Shown piece after piece: positions 28,882 to 40,617 of a stretch of 64,000 nucleotides of DNA. Location: contig NC_135121.1 of assembly GCF_050908995.1 (NCBI RefSeq), positions 1-64,000 of the forward strand, read 5' to 3'. This DNA is from Andrena cerasifolii. Its lineage: Eukaryota > Arthropoda > Insecta > Hymenoptera > Andrenidae. The first letter of the stretch is position 1. Every line of letters starts with the position of its first letter. The notes below the pieces were generated by a model. That model saw only the letters and a list, made by a program, of their open reading frames with translations. It made no database searches and was not told the origin of the DNA. The position numbers were made by a program, and so were the translations under genes.

Positions 28882-30157
28882 GATGCTCAATCGTCGTCAA
28901 CACGTCGGTAGGAAAGCAACGCCCCGCGGTGCAACGATGATCGATATCGATAGTCTGGAGATTAAAGATCGCGAGAGAATAGCGAAGGAAATTGTAAAAA
29001 CCAGCGAATCCATTCGCAAGAAACATCAGGCTTTGAAGACCGGCAAGATGGAGGAAGATATCGCGTTGCAGAGATACTTTAAACCTAGCGTAGAACCCTT
29101 AAAACATATTGTGGAAAATACCGCAGCAACAGAAGCTGACACATCACCGCTGATGAGTACAGACGTAGAGGGGAATGAAACATTAACGCCTAAAACAAAA
29201 ATACAGCCTAAAGGAAACACATTGCGCAAGACAAAGAGGAAACGACGCTTGTCATAGGAATATTCACCCATAACCTCCACACCAGTTCAATCGAAGCGGA
29301 AACGACAGAATGTCGCGTCAAATGATTCCACCGTTCCTCCCAAGCCGATAAATACATTTCCCGGTGTGCAATAGCTCGCAACCGTTGATGATGACGACGT
29401 TTTCGAAACTACTCCCGACGAGTTGTTTTTAACATCTATTAGACATCAACTCCAAACATCCGGGGGACAAGAAACGTTTCGCAGCCATTTCGGTCCGCTG
29501 GGGCGAAAATACATGAGCGTAATCCTAAGTAGTGATAGGGATACAAGAATGGACTATGTGTATGGCGTATACTTTGGCGATAGTGGAACGATGCTTGGGG
29601 ATAAGGCTTTCGATATAGACAAGGATGATAATATAATCATAGATGGTGTAAGGTACGGAGGAACGTCCGGTCTTTACGAACTGATTTTCAAGAAAATTCC
29701 CGACGATGCCTTGTACACCGATGCCGATAAATAAAAATACAAAAGTATACTGCTGGCGACGAATGCCCACAGACGCGATCATGACGCTAAAAATCCCGTA
29801 TTGAGCAACAAGGGATACAAGTACAAATACGTAATTGCACTGCTACTCCCCCGCGCATCAGCTGGTAGGGCAGGGAAAGGTTTAAGGACACCGCGAGCCA
29901 TGGTGGTAAACGATAACAAGATCGATTACGTGCACTGGGACGATCCCAACGAGCTGGTGGATCGATTGCGTTTGCTGGAAGCGTCGCGTCAGGCTGGTAA
30001 CAACTCTCATGATCTTGAAAGTCTACTATCGAACTTGTCCAGAATTTCTTCGGACCGACGGGGGCACATAATGCACGTACTCGATAATTATCGCATCATT
30101 CGTGTCCAAGACACCCCTGTGATTAAACATGCAGCCATTATCGAAATCCAAGAGTAA
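28838..30157 (+). pseudogene. DUF8207-like Polinton protein with three in-frame stops
   Basis: One reading frame of ~440 codons, interrupted by TAG at 29255, TAG at 29372 and TAA at 29732 but without any frameshift. The N-terminal third is Lys/Arg-rich and helical. The central part contains FGPLGRKYMSVIL and Y-G-G-T-S-G-L-Y-E-L-I, which I recognise as a conserved domain of insect Polinton neighbours (DUF8207 by memory, not checked). The end overlaps the integrase start by 29 nt. Function unknown. Confidence 0.65.
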
Positions 30158-31028
30158 AGAAGGAATCCACGGTCGCAAGAAGCTACAACTCGTTGAGGAA
30201 TTGCATGCTCCAGCTCGAAGACATTTCCCGCGGAGACGCGTCATAGTGCATGGATACGACGAAGCTGACATTGTAGAAACGCGTTCGTACTCGCGATTCA
30301 ACCAGGGTCACCACTACTACATACTCACCGTCATCGATGCGTTGAGCAAGTATGCATGGGCGTTGCCGCTCAAGACTAAAAGTGGCGCTGAGGTGACTAA
30401 AGCGTTTGCAAAGATATTTAGAGATCGATATCCGAAAAATTTGCAAACCGATCAACGAAAAGAACATTACAACAACGATGTGCAGAAACTCTTGACAAAG
30501 CATGACATTAATCATTATTCGACGTATTCGGTAATGAAGGCCTCCGTCGTAGAACGTTTCAATCGAACTTTGAAAAACAATATGTGGAAACTGTTTACGC
30601 TCAATGAAACCTATAGATGGATCGATGCGCTACCGCGTCTACATGCAGAGTATAATGCACGAAAACATAGAACCATCGGAATGCGTCCTTGTGGTGTTAG
30701 CCCTGCGATCGCCGATAAGCTGCTAGCCACCGTATACAGCAACATAGAGGTCGCTGCTCCAGCGAGATTCCAGTTGGGCGAGTTTGTGCGTGTGAGCAAA
30801 TTTAAAACCATCTTCGACAAAGGCTATACACCGAATTGGACAGCGGAGGTGTTCAGGGTAGCCAAAGTACAGGCAACTAACCCTGCAACGTATCTGCTCG
30901 TTGATTCCAGTGGAAAACCTGTTGCTGGGGGATTCTATGAATACGAGCTGCAATGCGTCACCGATCCTGATGTATATCTAGTGGAAAAAGTGCTGCGTAG
31001 AAAGGGAGATAAGGTATACGTCAAGTGA
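30129..31028 (+). CDS. Polinton integrase
   Basis: An intact 299-residue retroviral-type integrase. The D-D-E residues are D47 (EADIVE), D108 (LQTDQR) and E142 (VVERFNRT). A chromodomain-like C-terminal part follows (F-x-x-G-Y-T-P-N-W-T-x-E-x-F). It would insert the excised element DNA. It is among the few undamaged genes in the window. Confidence 0.9.
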   Translation: MQPLSKSKSKEGIHGRKKLQLVEELHAPARRHFPRRRVIVHGYDEADIVETRSYSRFNQGHHYYILTVIDALSKYAWALPLKTKSGAEVTKAFAKIFRDRYPKNLQTDQRKEHYNNDVQKLLTKHDINHYSTYSVMKASVVERFNRTLKNNMWKLFTLNETYRWIDALPRLHAEYNARKHRTIGMRPCGVSPAIADKLLATVYSNIEVAAPARFQLGEFVRVSKFKTIFDKGYTPNWTAEVFRVAKVQATNPATYLLVDSSGKPVAGGFYEYELQCVTDPDVYLVEKVLRRKGDKVYVK

Positions 31029-31160
31029 CTGGCGTTTGATAAACAATCGTTCAACGCATGGAAATACAATCGATTAATACCGTAAATTTCCATTATCATA
31101 TTTTAGTGAATCGTTGTGTTAGTAACGTTGAGAATTATAAGAAAAATCGGTTTCAGATTA

Positions 31161-31678
31161 TGTCATTGCCCATGAATTTGAAACGTCCGCCTACCGCTAC
31201 GATCACCGCTGCTGCGGCAGTTATCCATTCATCCAGCCCGAAAGTGTATGTAGCCTGTCGAAATGTTGCGTTTCAAACCGAAGCAATTCGATGTGCAGAA
31301 CTTTATGAGGCCGAAGCTAATCAGGATGGCGACATTTATTCTAAAGTTTTTCAAAAATGCGATAATCCAATACACGACTACTTCGAGGATAATGAGGAAT
31401 ATTGGATGCATCGACATGCAAAACAAACGTTTTAAGGCGATTTGGATGATGATGATAATGTACAAATAACTATATCTCGGAATAATCATGCGTATCATCC
31501 AAAGAGTGTGGCTTGGCGAAACGTCAAAACGGAAAATATTGATTTTGATACCTATAGGAATAAAGCATCGGGGCTTCGGGCTAGTGTTGTTGCAGTTCAA
31601 ACTGACCCTGTGCAAGTTCCTATGGATTTACCATTAACTAATCTATTTGCTGATGATGTTATCGAGTGGGATAATTAA
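31161..31678 (+). pseudogene. Small Polinton protein with (V)A(V/F)QT(D/E) motifs, one stop
   Basis: The frame from the ATG at 31161 is interrupted by a TAA at 31433-31435 and then continues in the same frame to 31678. It is acidic near the middle and contains NVAFQTE and VVAVQTD, which resemble dynein light chain LC8 docking sites. An upstream in-frame ATG at 31058 also exists. No family recognised. Confidence 0.5.
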
Positions 31679-32270
31679 GCCAAATAAATTTTAATTATGC
31701 TTTTTTTTATATTCTATATTATTCCTTCATATTATTCTTTCATATTATAATTTGTAACAATATATATTTCTTAAACATATATTATTCCTCAATTTTATTT
31801 ATCCGTGTTCCTCCTCTTACCGCCTAATTTTTAAGATTCGCCGTTTCAATAATTATTATTTCTCTGCGTTGGGAAAAAAATTTCTGCTGACACTGCTTCT
31901 TCGCGACGCCAAGTGACATCACCCTGCACGGCCGCTCCAGAGGAGTCGAATTACGCGAGATCGCGCGAAACGCTGCGACATTAAATCGGAACGCTTTGAA
32001 ATACTGTTAGCTTTAGAATGCATGCGATTCTATCCCCTATGTAATGGTGACTCTTTCCCTCCTAGAATTTTGACTTTAAAGTAATGCTCCGTCTCTTTCC
32101 CTCGAAGACGCGGTGTCGAAAAACGCCGTTCTTTCCCGACATCGTCCGAAACAATTTCTGATGCATATTGGTTTGGAAAAAAAATTTTCTATGACAGTCC
32201 CCACCCTGGGTTAGGTCTGAAAAAATTTTCGGGTGGGCCAAGTTCTGAAAGAGATTTTTTTCGGGGATCA
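31679..32270. other. Junction between Polinton block 1 and Gypsy-2
   Basis: AT-rich sequence to ~31850, then mixed sequence leading into a Gypsy-2 gag frame. I looked for a copy of the LTR at 51869-52610 here and did not find one, so the 5' LTR of Gypsy-2 seems to be missing. Confidence 0.5.
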
Positions 32271-33482
32271 ATGCCTCCCTCTGAAAAATTTCCGACGGTT
32301 TGCCAGGTCTGGAGAGGCCTCCGCGGCGACTCGGCTCGGACTGATCCCCTCCACGATTACGGCTTCCCCCACTCCGCGGCTCGTGCCCGCGCACCCGCTC
32401 TTCCACTCCCCGCAGGCCCCACGCCCATGTTTCTCTCCGCCGCGCTCCCCCGCACGCCCTCACTTCCTCCCGCCCCCGCGCTCCCCTCAGAGGACCTGGT
32501 CAGCCTTACTACTATAATTGCTCCATCGAATTTATTAAAGCCCACAGATTCACCTAAGTCTTATCTCTCTCTAAAATTAGTGAAGGACTCAATTCCGAGA
32601 TTTAATGGGAAGTCTGACTCATTAATCGGGTTTGTTAAACAATGCAATTTAATTAATGCCAAGGTAAAGCCTGAGGATCGGGAGAATCTCCTTTTTCTCA
32701 TTCGGGGTAGGATTGAGGGACACGCTGACTTACTTTTGTCCAATCGAAAAGAGCCCGAAACATTGGAGGAATTAATTAATCTTCTAAAGAAAATCTTCGC
32801 GCAATCATTTAATGTACATAGTTTGAATGCAGAGTTAATGAACTTACATCAGGACAGAAACGAAACGGTTGAAGTTTTCGGAGCCCGAGTCAACGAAACT
32901 TTAAATGGCGGTTTAGAAACTTCCAGGGACGCTTATAACTCAGAGCAACTAGTTGGTGTATATGACTTATTAAAGAATACGGCAGTCATCACTTTCATTA
33001 AGGGCCTTTGGAACGAAACCGCGCGATTTTACTTGAACAGATTAAAAGACGGTAATAATCTACCAGACCTCGAAACCGCAATTAACGTCGCGAGTAAGAT
33101 ACAGTCAGAATCGGCCGATTACTCGAGACCTTCCTCATCTTCGAAACCTTTTGTTACTGATGTAAAAATATTTAAGGCGGATTTAAAGAAGTATACGTGT
33201 TATGAATGCAATCAAACAGGGCACTTACGCCGTGATTGTCCTCAGGCAACTAGAACACATTTTCCCAACCGCGAGGAGATTAGATGTGAGTATTGGAGGA
33301 GAACGGGTCACATCGAAGCTCGTTGTTTCACAAAACAAAACCGGGGTGGTGTCCGTCCACGTGATGAAGCTTCCGGTCGGCGTAATTTAAACTCAAAAGG
33401 GGTCCCTCGGGGGGGGGGGGCGATGGGACCTCAACCTTTAATTGCCAGCGCTACCAACGGGGTTGTTTCCAGATCCAAATAA
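32271..33482 (+). CDS. gag: Gypsy-2 gag, 5' end doubtful
   Basis: A 403-codon frame. Residues ~75-300 resemble gypsy capsid, and two CCHC-type knuckles follow: CYECNQTGHLRRDC and a variant CEYWRRTGHIEARC with Trp replacing one Cys. The first ~70 codons are GC-rich and Pro/Ala-rich, unlike the rest, so they may be read-through from non-coding leader. The protease frame follows within 15 nt in another frame. Confidence 0.75.
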   Translation: MPPSEKFPTVCQVWRGLRGDSARTDPLHDYGFPHSAARARAPALPLPAGPTPMFLSAALPRTPSLPPAPALPSEDLVSLTTIIAPSNLLKPTDSPKSYLSLKLVKDSIPRFNGKSDSLIGFVKQCNLINAKVKPEDRENLLFLIRGRIEGHADLLLSNRKEPETLEELINLLKKIFAQSFNVHSLNAELMNLHQDRNETVEVFGARVNETLNGGLETSRDAYNSEQLVGVYDLLKNTAVITFIKGLWNETARFYLNRLKDGNNLPDLETAINVASKIQSESADYSRPSSSSKPFVTDVKIFKADLKKYTCYECNQTGHLRRDCPQATRTHFPNREEIRCEYWRRTGHIEARCFTKQNRGGVRPRDEASGRRNLNSKGVPRGGGAMGPQPLIASATNGVVSRSK

Positions 33483-33496
33483 AGCGATCAGGTTCT

Positions 33497-34777
33497 TTGC
33501 CTCTGATTAACTTAAGTCATCGTTGCTTCCATGAAGGCTCCGCCAGTTTTCTTATTGATACGGGTTCTCAACTTAATCTAATAAAACGAAAAGGTATAAT
33601 CTCTAATATGATAATAAATAACAATATCGTTTATAAAATCACGGGTGTTGGTTCAGGGGATATATTTACCAGCGGCGAAGTTATTGCTAAAGTCCTTCAT
33701 GTCAATGTGAGATTCCAAATTGTCGATGATGACCTTCCCATTCCTGGGACAGGGATATTAGGAATGCCGTTCTTGGAAAATCAAAATGCGATAATGAAGT
33801 TTGGAAATGACGAACCTAATAGCTTTCAGCTCGGTGACGGGGAATTTTTCCTTCTTTCATCTTCCTCCTTTAATTTACCCCCTCGTACTAGAACCCTTAT
33901 AGCTCTACCTGTCAAGGATCCTGGAATTAAAGAGGGTTATGTTAAGAGATTGATCACTGACTCAGGTGTTTATATAGGAGAAGCATTAGTTAGACAACAA
34001 AACGGGTCTGTTAAATTATACGCAATCAATACCACTTCAAATCCTGTCTCTGTAACTATACCACCTGTTGAGTTAGAAATATTCACGGAGCGTCCACCTT
34101 CGTCACGTTCGTCTCGCACAGGAAATCCTAATATAGATCCATCAAAAGCCGACTCGAGTAGATTAGTTCAGATAGCTAAAGTATTAGAATTAAATGGTTT
34201 GAATGAGAGGGAGCAAAGTAGTATTCTAGAAATTATTAAAGAATTCCCTTACCAATTTTATCTTCCATCCGATAAATTGAATTCCACAGATACTATCCAG
34301 CATTCGATTGAAACTGTGAACGAAACCCCAATTAACACAAAAAAGTATAGGTTTCCTCCTATTCACAAGGGGGAAACAAAGAAACAAGTCGATGCATTGT
34401 TGGAAAATATTATTATCCAACAGTCAACTTCCCCGTATAACTCACCTGTTTGGGTGGTCCCAAAGCAATCAGACTCCACGGGCAAATCACGTTGGCGCAT
34501 GGTCATAGATTATCGCCTGCTGAATGAAAAAACCGTTACTGACGCCTACCCACTTCCTAATATAACGGAAATATTAGATCAATTTGGAGCAGCGAAATAT
34601 TTTAGTACACTTGATTTGGTTTCGGGTTTTCATCAGATCCCCATGGACCCCAAATCCAAGGCAAAAACTGCTTTCTCGACTCTCAACGGCCATTATGAAT
34701 TTAATAAAATGCCTTTTGGCCTGAAAAATGCTCCGGCCACTTTCCAACGATGCATGGACTTAGTTTTATCCGGCTTA
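33497..34777 (+). pseudogene. pol: Gypsy-2 pol, protease and N-terminal RT
   Basis: Protease with the active-site FLIDTGSQLN and the later GILGMPF. RT continues with MVIDYRLLNEKT, FSTLDLVSGFHQI and MPFGLKNAPATFQR. The frame is open until 34777, where a 2666-bp transposon enters. It shares layout with Gypsy-1 pol and supplies the protease that Gypsy-1 lacks. Confidence 0.9.
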
Positions 34778-37443
34778 AGGTGGAGTCTCCATGGCGCGGT
34801 CGGCGGCGGCCCAGCGGCCGCGCCTCAGCGGCCCATTGCGGCGGCCAGACTCCGGCCGCTTGGCGTTCGGGGTCCCACTTTTGTTCAAGCGCACTTGAAA
34901 GGGTCTACGGCCAAGGATTCATACCTGCTTCAGGAATAAAATAATTTTTTATTCTTTATCGTTTCGATATGGAAGTGACACCAATGGATTCCTTGTGTTT
35001 TTCCAATGTAAATCATATGAAATTTCATGAAAATCGGACTATTATGAACGAAGACAACTTGAAATGATATAAATTGAATCTGGAAAATCACCCTTTAGTG
35101 ACGCGTATCTGAATTGTCGACGAAGTTCCAGTTTACCACCATTTACCGACACTAGCCGTTTGGGCTCTAACACGCTATAAAGTAGTTAAAAATCATGTAC
35201 CAAATAACTTGTAGTACTGCAGGACAGTCTTTAGGATTAATTTTCAGTGGCCTATCTTTTCTTGCAACTAAAGGTAGGGTTCCACTAGTGCAACGGCGCG
35301 CCGCGCACGACGTTTGCGTCCACTTGAAAGGGTCTAATTTATGAGTCCCCACGCAAGAAATGGGCCGATGTTCTGCCAGGCACGCACGCGGATGCTTGGC
35401 GCGCACGTCGAAGATAGTGGAAATTCTAGCCTGCTTTTCTTGCGTTCTTTATCTACATAAAGCTAACGCTGGCGGTTGGGTCAGTAGCCGAAACAACATC
35501 TTCACACTTCATACTACTTGAGAGGTTTGAAGTAGAGCTATTCGACTATTCGAATATTCGAATAATTCGAATAATTTCGAATAATGTACCAATATGTACC
35601 CATACCACCCGGAGTTCATACAGTACAATGTTCCTTCTTTAAACTATTTTATATTTTTTATTTTAATATTTAAAGAAGAGAAAGTTTAAAAATTATTTTA
35701 ATTATGATACACACATTGGGAACACCCCTCCTTAAAGAAAGGGGACTTGCCCGCTGCGAATTCGGCGACGGAGGAGGAACCTTCTTCCTCTTGAAGTAAT
35801 CGATGGGGAAAACCTCGCATCTGGTTGCCAAAAATTATTGTGGCTGATCGGCCAGAGTGCCTCGCCAGAGTCGCGATTTATGACCATATTTTCCCGCGCG
35901 GCGGTTAATAGCAGTACCTACGTCCAGGTCCGAAGCCATCGTACGTACTACCCACCGAGAGACCAATATACGGATTAACTCATTCTGAGACTGAAGAATG
36001 CCTAAAATTATTACAGACGGCATTACGTTCTTGACTGCCCTTTAGAAATGCTGGCAAACGTTCTTGGGATTATCGGTCGAAAACAACGAATGAATTCCCG
36101 CTTGGCTCCGATTTCCCTTTTGCCCCAACGCACAGTGGGCGTCAATCTCAAGAATAGAGAAAAAATTCAACATGCCACTTTTTCTAATCAAAATGTCGAA
36201 TCTTATGAAGCTACTTTATAAAACACTATTCCTGGATCTGAAGAAATCGATGAAAAGTTTAAAACATCTTCATTTTTATTGCAATGACAAAATGTTGAGC
36301 GTACAATCTTTCCTTCACTTGTAAAACCTTTGTTTCTGGCATCTTGGGTCCCGTCACAAAATTAGGCGATTGGAAGGTTGCCCAAATATTGTATAATTAC
36401 GTATGAATGTATTAACACTTTATGAACAGTATTTGGTATATAGGATAACATGGATACAGGTTTGCAAATATTTCTGCACTTTCCATAGTATATTGATATA
36501 TTTATCAAATTGTTCTAGTTTTTTGGGAATTGTTGACTTAATTTTTCTAAATAACGGCAATCTTCCGTATGAGTTGTATATTAATACTTTTTTTTACGAA
36601 CTTCCTTAATTATATTCGGCAGTTTCAGTGCGAAAAATGTGATGCTGTTTAATTTTTCCCTATTTATTGGGATTCAGCCTCACTCTACGACATAGAATAC
36701 AGGGAATTACTCCATTATTGGTAAATATTGCCAAATCTTGTTTTCGCAGTTGCAAAGCCAAATATATGTTTATTATAAAACAAAAATGAAATTTGCTAGG
36801 AAATTCCCGGAGGGTAACAAAAAGACGATAATTGCTAATATTTCTTCAATGGGTTTCTTATTGAAAAGAAGAGTATGTAACTAATTCTTTGTTATTGCAT
36901 ACCAAAAACGATACTACTCATTTTGGTTCCCAAAAAATTTGTGTCTTTTATATCATCAAAACTTAAAAGACCCAATTCAAAATTTTACATAAGAAAAAGC
37001 ATACAAACTTTGACACGTGTTTACACACAGATCATATGTAGACGCCACGATATTTTTCCCTTTTTTAGGAGTTACAAGAAATATATAAAAAAAGCATAAT
37101 CCCATAACTTTTGAATTCTGTCTTGTTTCCTTATCTTTGGGATTCTGTCCCACTGTGCCGCTGGATCGCAGCGCGGCTGCGGCTATGACTCAGTTTGGAG
37201 GAGTCGAGCGGTTTGTCACCGTGGCTAGCCGCGCGGCTAGTAGATTCCGCCATTATGGCGGAAAACAGACACTCATCGCATTGTGTTGTGTCTCGAGTAG
37301 CCTAGGTTGCTGCTGTAGCAGACGCGCGGCCGCGGCCGCTCGAAAACGCGGCTAGGAGAACGGTTACATGCTTCTCCATAAGAGCAGTGCTTAGGATTTG
37401 GCCGCCGGCCGCCGCCGCCGACCGCGCCATGGAGACTCCACCT
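34778..37443. mobile_element. Non-autonomous TIR transposon, PIF/Harbinger-like (TSD TTA)
   Basis: The ends are perfect inverted repeats of about 34 bp, starting AGGTGGAGTCTCCATGG and continuing GC-rich. TTA flanks both sides (34775-34777 and 37444-37446), a 3-bp target duplication as in PIF/Harbinger. It sits inside the Gypsy-2 RT coding region just before the catalytic YMDD. The 2.6-kb interior shows no transposase frame: 35.5-37.1 kb is AT-rich, the ends GC-rich. Confidence 0.8.
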
Positions 37444-37446
37444 TTA

Positions 37447-38260
37447 CAAGGAGTTGAGTTGTTCGTATACATGGATGATATTGTCCTACATGCCGATTCT
37501 ATAGAGGAACATTCAGAAAAATTGAGGAAATTCTTAGCCCGGTTACAAAATGCAGGGTTGACTTTACAGCCAGAGAAATGCCGATTCTTACGACGTGAAA
37601 TTACTTACTTAGGTCATAATATTTCCAGTGAGGGAGTGAAACCAGATCCCGGGAAGATCAACGCCGTGAAATCCTTTCCCATTCCTAAAACAAAAAAGAA
37701 TATCAAGCAATTTTTGGGCCTGGTCGGTTATTACAGGCGATTTATCCCTGATATGGCGAAAACTGCAAAACCTTTAACGCGATTATTGAAAACGGATATC
37801 CCCTTTATTTGGGACAATGATGTTCACTCTGCCTTTGAATAGTTACGCGATAGAATTTGTTCCGAACCCTTATTACAATTTCCGGATTTTAAACGACCTT
37901 TCCTTGTGACTACTGATGCTTCAAATTATGCTGTGGGAGCTGTGTTGAGCCAGAGCCAAATTGATAAAGACCTTCCTATCGCGTACGCTTCCAGAACACG
38001 TAACAGTGCGGAAATCAATTATTCCACAATTGAGAAAGAATTACTCGCCGTTATCTACGCAGTTGATCATTTTCGACCCTGTTTATATGGTCAACAATTT
38101 ACGCTAGTAACAGACCATCGACCATTGGTCTGACTTCATAGCGTAAAGGACCCTATTTCTCGCATCATGAGGTGGCGGATTAAATTAAATGAATACGATT
38201 ATAACATAGTATACAAACCAGGGAGTAAATTCAAATGCGGATGCATTGTCCCGTAACCCT
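37447..38260 (+). pseudogene. pol: Gypsy-2 pol, RT catalytic core and RNase H
   Basis: It resumes with VELFVYMDDIV and runs through RT thumb and RNase H (TTDASNYAVG, EKELLAV, TDHRPL). TAG at 37840-37842 and TGA at 38131-38133 interrupt it, the latter where a Trp codon is expected. A frameshift near 38235 moves it into the following frame. Confidence 0.85.
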
Positions 38261-39315
38261 CCAGACTTCAATAATGTTAAGCAAATTCCTTCTTCATCAA
38301 CCCCGAATCCTTCAACTAACTGTACCATGATGGAATATACTGATAGCTCGTCCCTTGGGCGTTCGCAAGGGGTAGTCGTTGGCGCCGACGACACGCCATT
38401 TGCGGACTCTGGAAGGATAGAGGATACAGATTGTAATAGAATATGGGAGAATAATGAAAAGATAATAGCTTCCATTTTCCTTGCTCCCGAGAAAGAAATC
38501 AACGGTCGTCCTGAGGTCTTAGTCAAGATTGATCGCTTTGATGATTGTTGTAATAACAGTGACACTCACCTTACGATACGAACCGTTGAGACGAGTAGAT
38601 CACCCATTAAAAATGTAATGTTTGGAGGATCGCTCTCGAGGGATCGTGAGGAGGTACTCCGACCCGGCTGTCTGTTGGACATTAGAAAGGCCGACCTTGA
38701 AGGCACTCCGTCACAGAAGTCGCTAGGGGCTGCCCATGTACCTCTGGACCCAGGCTCACCCGACCTGGAACTTCGGATAGGCTTCAAGCACCCCGTCCAG
38801 GGCCTTGACCTGCGGTCCGCGGCTTGTGTCTGGTTAGGGGCTGACGAGCCAAATTTTGAGGCTGAAATAGGCCGGACTTCATTTGTGACCAAGCGCGCAG
38901 TTAATGGGGCACGATCGTTCACTGATATGGCCTCAGGAAACTGTGACCTGAGCAAACAGAATAACCTTAGAGTCTTAACGACAAGGACTGCCTCAGTAAC
39001 ACCAATCACTCATAATTCCTTTCCTCCTAATTTTATTTACTCTAAAGATTATCTTTATATGCGTAAAGATAACTTCGTTCATTTTTTCTATCTCGATCAC
39101 AAAGTTGAATCTCAAACCACTAAAGATTTATTAGATAATAATAAATTCTCCCTCGAACAGTTTAGACCATATAACCCCAATGTCGGAGAAACAATGGATT
39201 TCACTGATACAAAACCCCTTACCTTTCATCTTTTCGTAAAATCACACGCAGTAGAACCGGTAAACCATGTCCATCTTAAATCCTCAGTACTCTCCCTCAA
39301 ACACCTTATGGATAC
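38246..39315 (+). pseudogene. Gypsy-2 pol, linker and first part of macro-like module
   Basis: After ...SRNPPDFN the frame stays open for ~355 codons. It has a polar linker and then, from about 39040, a segment matching the macro-like module of Gypsy-1 pol (N-F-V-H-F-F-Y-L-D, then F-H-L-F-V-K-S-H and S-L-K-H-L-M-D). Copia enters at 39316, inside the module. Codons after that in this frame come from the copia LTR. Confidence 0.7.
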
Positions 39316-39586
39316 TGTTGTAAATAGCTTTGTTCATCATCTAGTAATTTTAGTTTATGGTCAGTAACATTGAGTATACCAGGTGGCGCCAGTTTCGTTT
39401 TATTTCCGTTCTGTTAGGTTATGTCACATCTTTTATTTCCAGAGTCAATGGTCTTTTTCGTTATGTACCAGTCTCAGTTTTTCCTTTGTGTGATATACAT
39501 GGCGTCTGATATTCTGTACAAGATATTATAATTAAGATTCTACAATTTGCTTTATCCTGTTCTTAATAAATATAATATACGCAACA
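39316..39586 (+). repeat. Copia 5' LTR
   Basis: Starts TGTTGTAAATAG and ends TACGCAACA, with AATAAA near the end. Compared with the 3' LTR there is one short indel (gattctacaa versus gattacaa) and a few substitutions. Confidence 0.95.
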
Positions 39587-39604
39587 GGTTATGGGCCCAG
39601 TAGT
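39587..39604 (+). other. Copia primer binding site, internal initiator-Met tRNA type
   Basis: Directly after the LTR the sequence gGTTATGGGCCCAG is complementary to the anticodon arm of initiator methionine tRNA, the internal priming mode known for Drosophila copia. Confidence 0.75.
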
Positions 39605-39773
39605 GCGGGTCAGTGCGTAAGTTGAAAAAGAACAGTGAAACGCTCGTGCGGTCAGTACGGAAATAAAAAGGGTCTGTCGCACGGAAGACGCCATTTTTCA
39701 GAGACTCGATTATTCTCTTTGTGAGAGCTCGGATTCTTAAGTGAGAAGAGCATAAAGGATACTCTCAGGGAGG

Positions 39774-40617
39774 ATGGAAAGAGTGAAGAATTTTCACATA
39801 CAAAAGTTCGACGGAAGTAATTTCCAGGTATGGAAATTCCAAATGGAAATTATACTACGTGCAGAGAAAATTCTGGACGTTGTCGACGGTAGCATGGTTC
39901 GGCCGGCAGTGACTGAAGTAGAAAAAAGGAAGGCATGGGATGAAAGTAATTCAAAGGGCATGTTGTTCATCTCTACGGGCTTGGAATACAGTCAATTACA
40001 AACTGTCGTCGCATGCGATACAGCAGCGCAGATGTGGAATCGTCTCAAGTGTGTGCATGAACAGCGCAGTTCGGTAAATAAGGTAACGCTCAAGCAGCAG
40101 TTTTTTAGTTATAAAATGCAATCAAACGAGAGTATCGCTCAGCATATTAGTAAAATTGAGTCGATGGCCTTGGCACTAGCAGATGTAGGTGAGCGTGTTA
40201 CCGACATGGATAAAATTGCAAAAACACTCGAAAGCTTACCGAACAGTTATGGTGCGTTCATAAACGCATGGGATTCGTACGACGAAACGAAACAGACTTT
40301 TGAAAACCTAACCTCTCGTCTCCTCAAGGAAGAGAAGCGGCTTACCCAGGATGAAGATATCGAAGCGGCATTTGCAACGTTAAACGTGAAGAAGAAAAAT
40401 ACAAGCCCTCGAACTCCTAAAGGTGGAAAAAAGCGCTGATCAAGAAAAGTCGACTAGCAAGTCGAGTGTCGTGTGTTTTTATTGCAAAAAGGCTGGCCAC
40501 ATGAAGCGTAACTGCTACAAATTGAAAGCGAACAAAACAAAAAAGGATGATCAGGACGACATCTCGAAGGACATTTTAAAGGATGTTGCTTTGAGTGCCG
40601 AATTTAAAAACATTTAA
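39774..40617 (+). pseudogene. gag: Copia gag, frameshifted
   Basis: The first frame (39774-40439, ATG start) carries the copia-type Gag domain with W-x-F-Q-M-E-I and later N-L-T-S-R-L-L-K-E-E. Near 40425-40432 an A-run shifts the frame. The second frame carries the zinc knuckle CFYCKKAGHMKRNC (~40469-40510) and runs to a TAA at 40615-40617, which is in frame with the protease that follows. Confidence 0.85.

Larger units (their letters stand above)
23798..31680. mobile_element. Polinton/Maverick block 1 (structural genes and integrase)
   Basis: Two divergent gene sets meet at a promoter region near 28040-28187. Minus strand: a small protein, PLA2-like protein, protease, minor capsid, major capsid and one further conserved gene. 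Plus strand: packaging ATPase, a DUF8207-like protein, integrase and a small terminal protein. This is the virion-gene set of Polintons. No DNA polymerase B is present. Some genes are intact (capsid, protease, integrase) and others are broken. Terminal inverted repeats were not found, so the ends are approximate. Confidence 0.85.
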
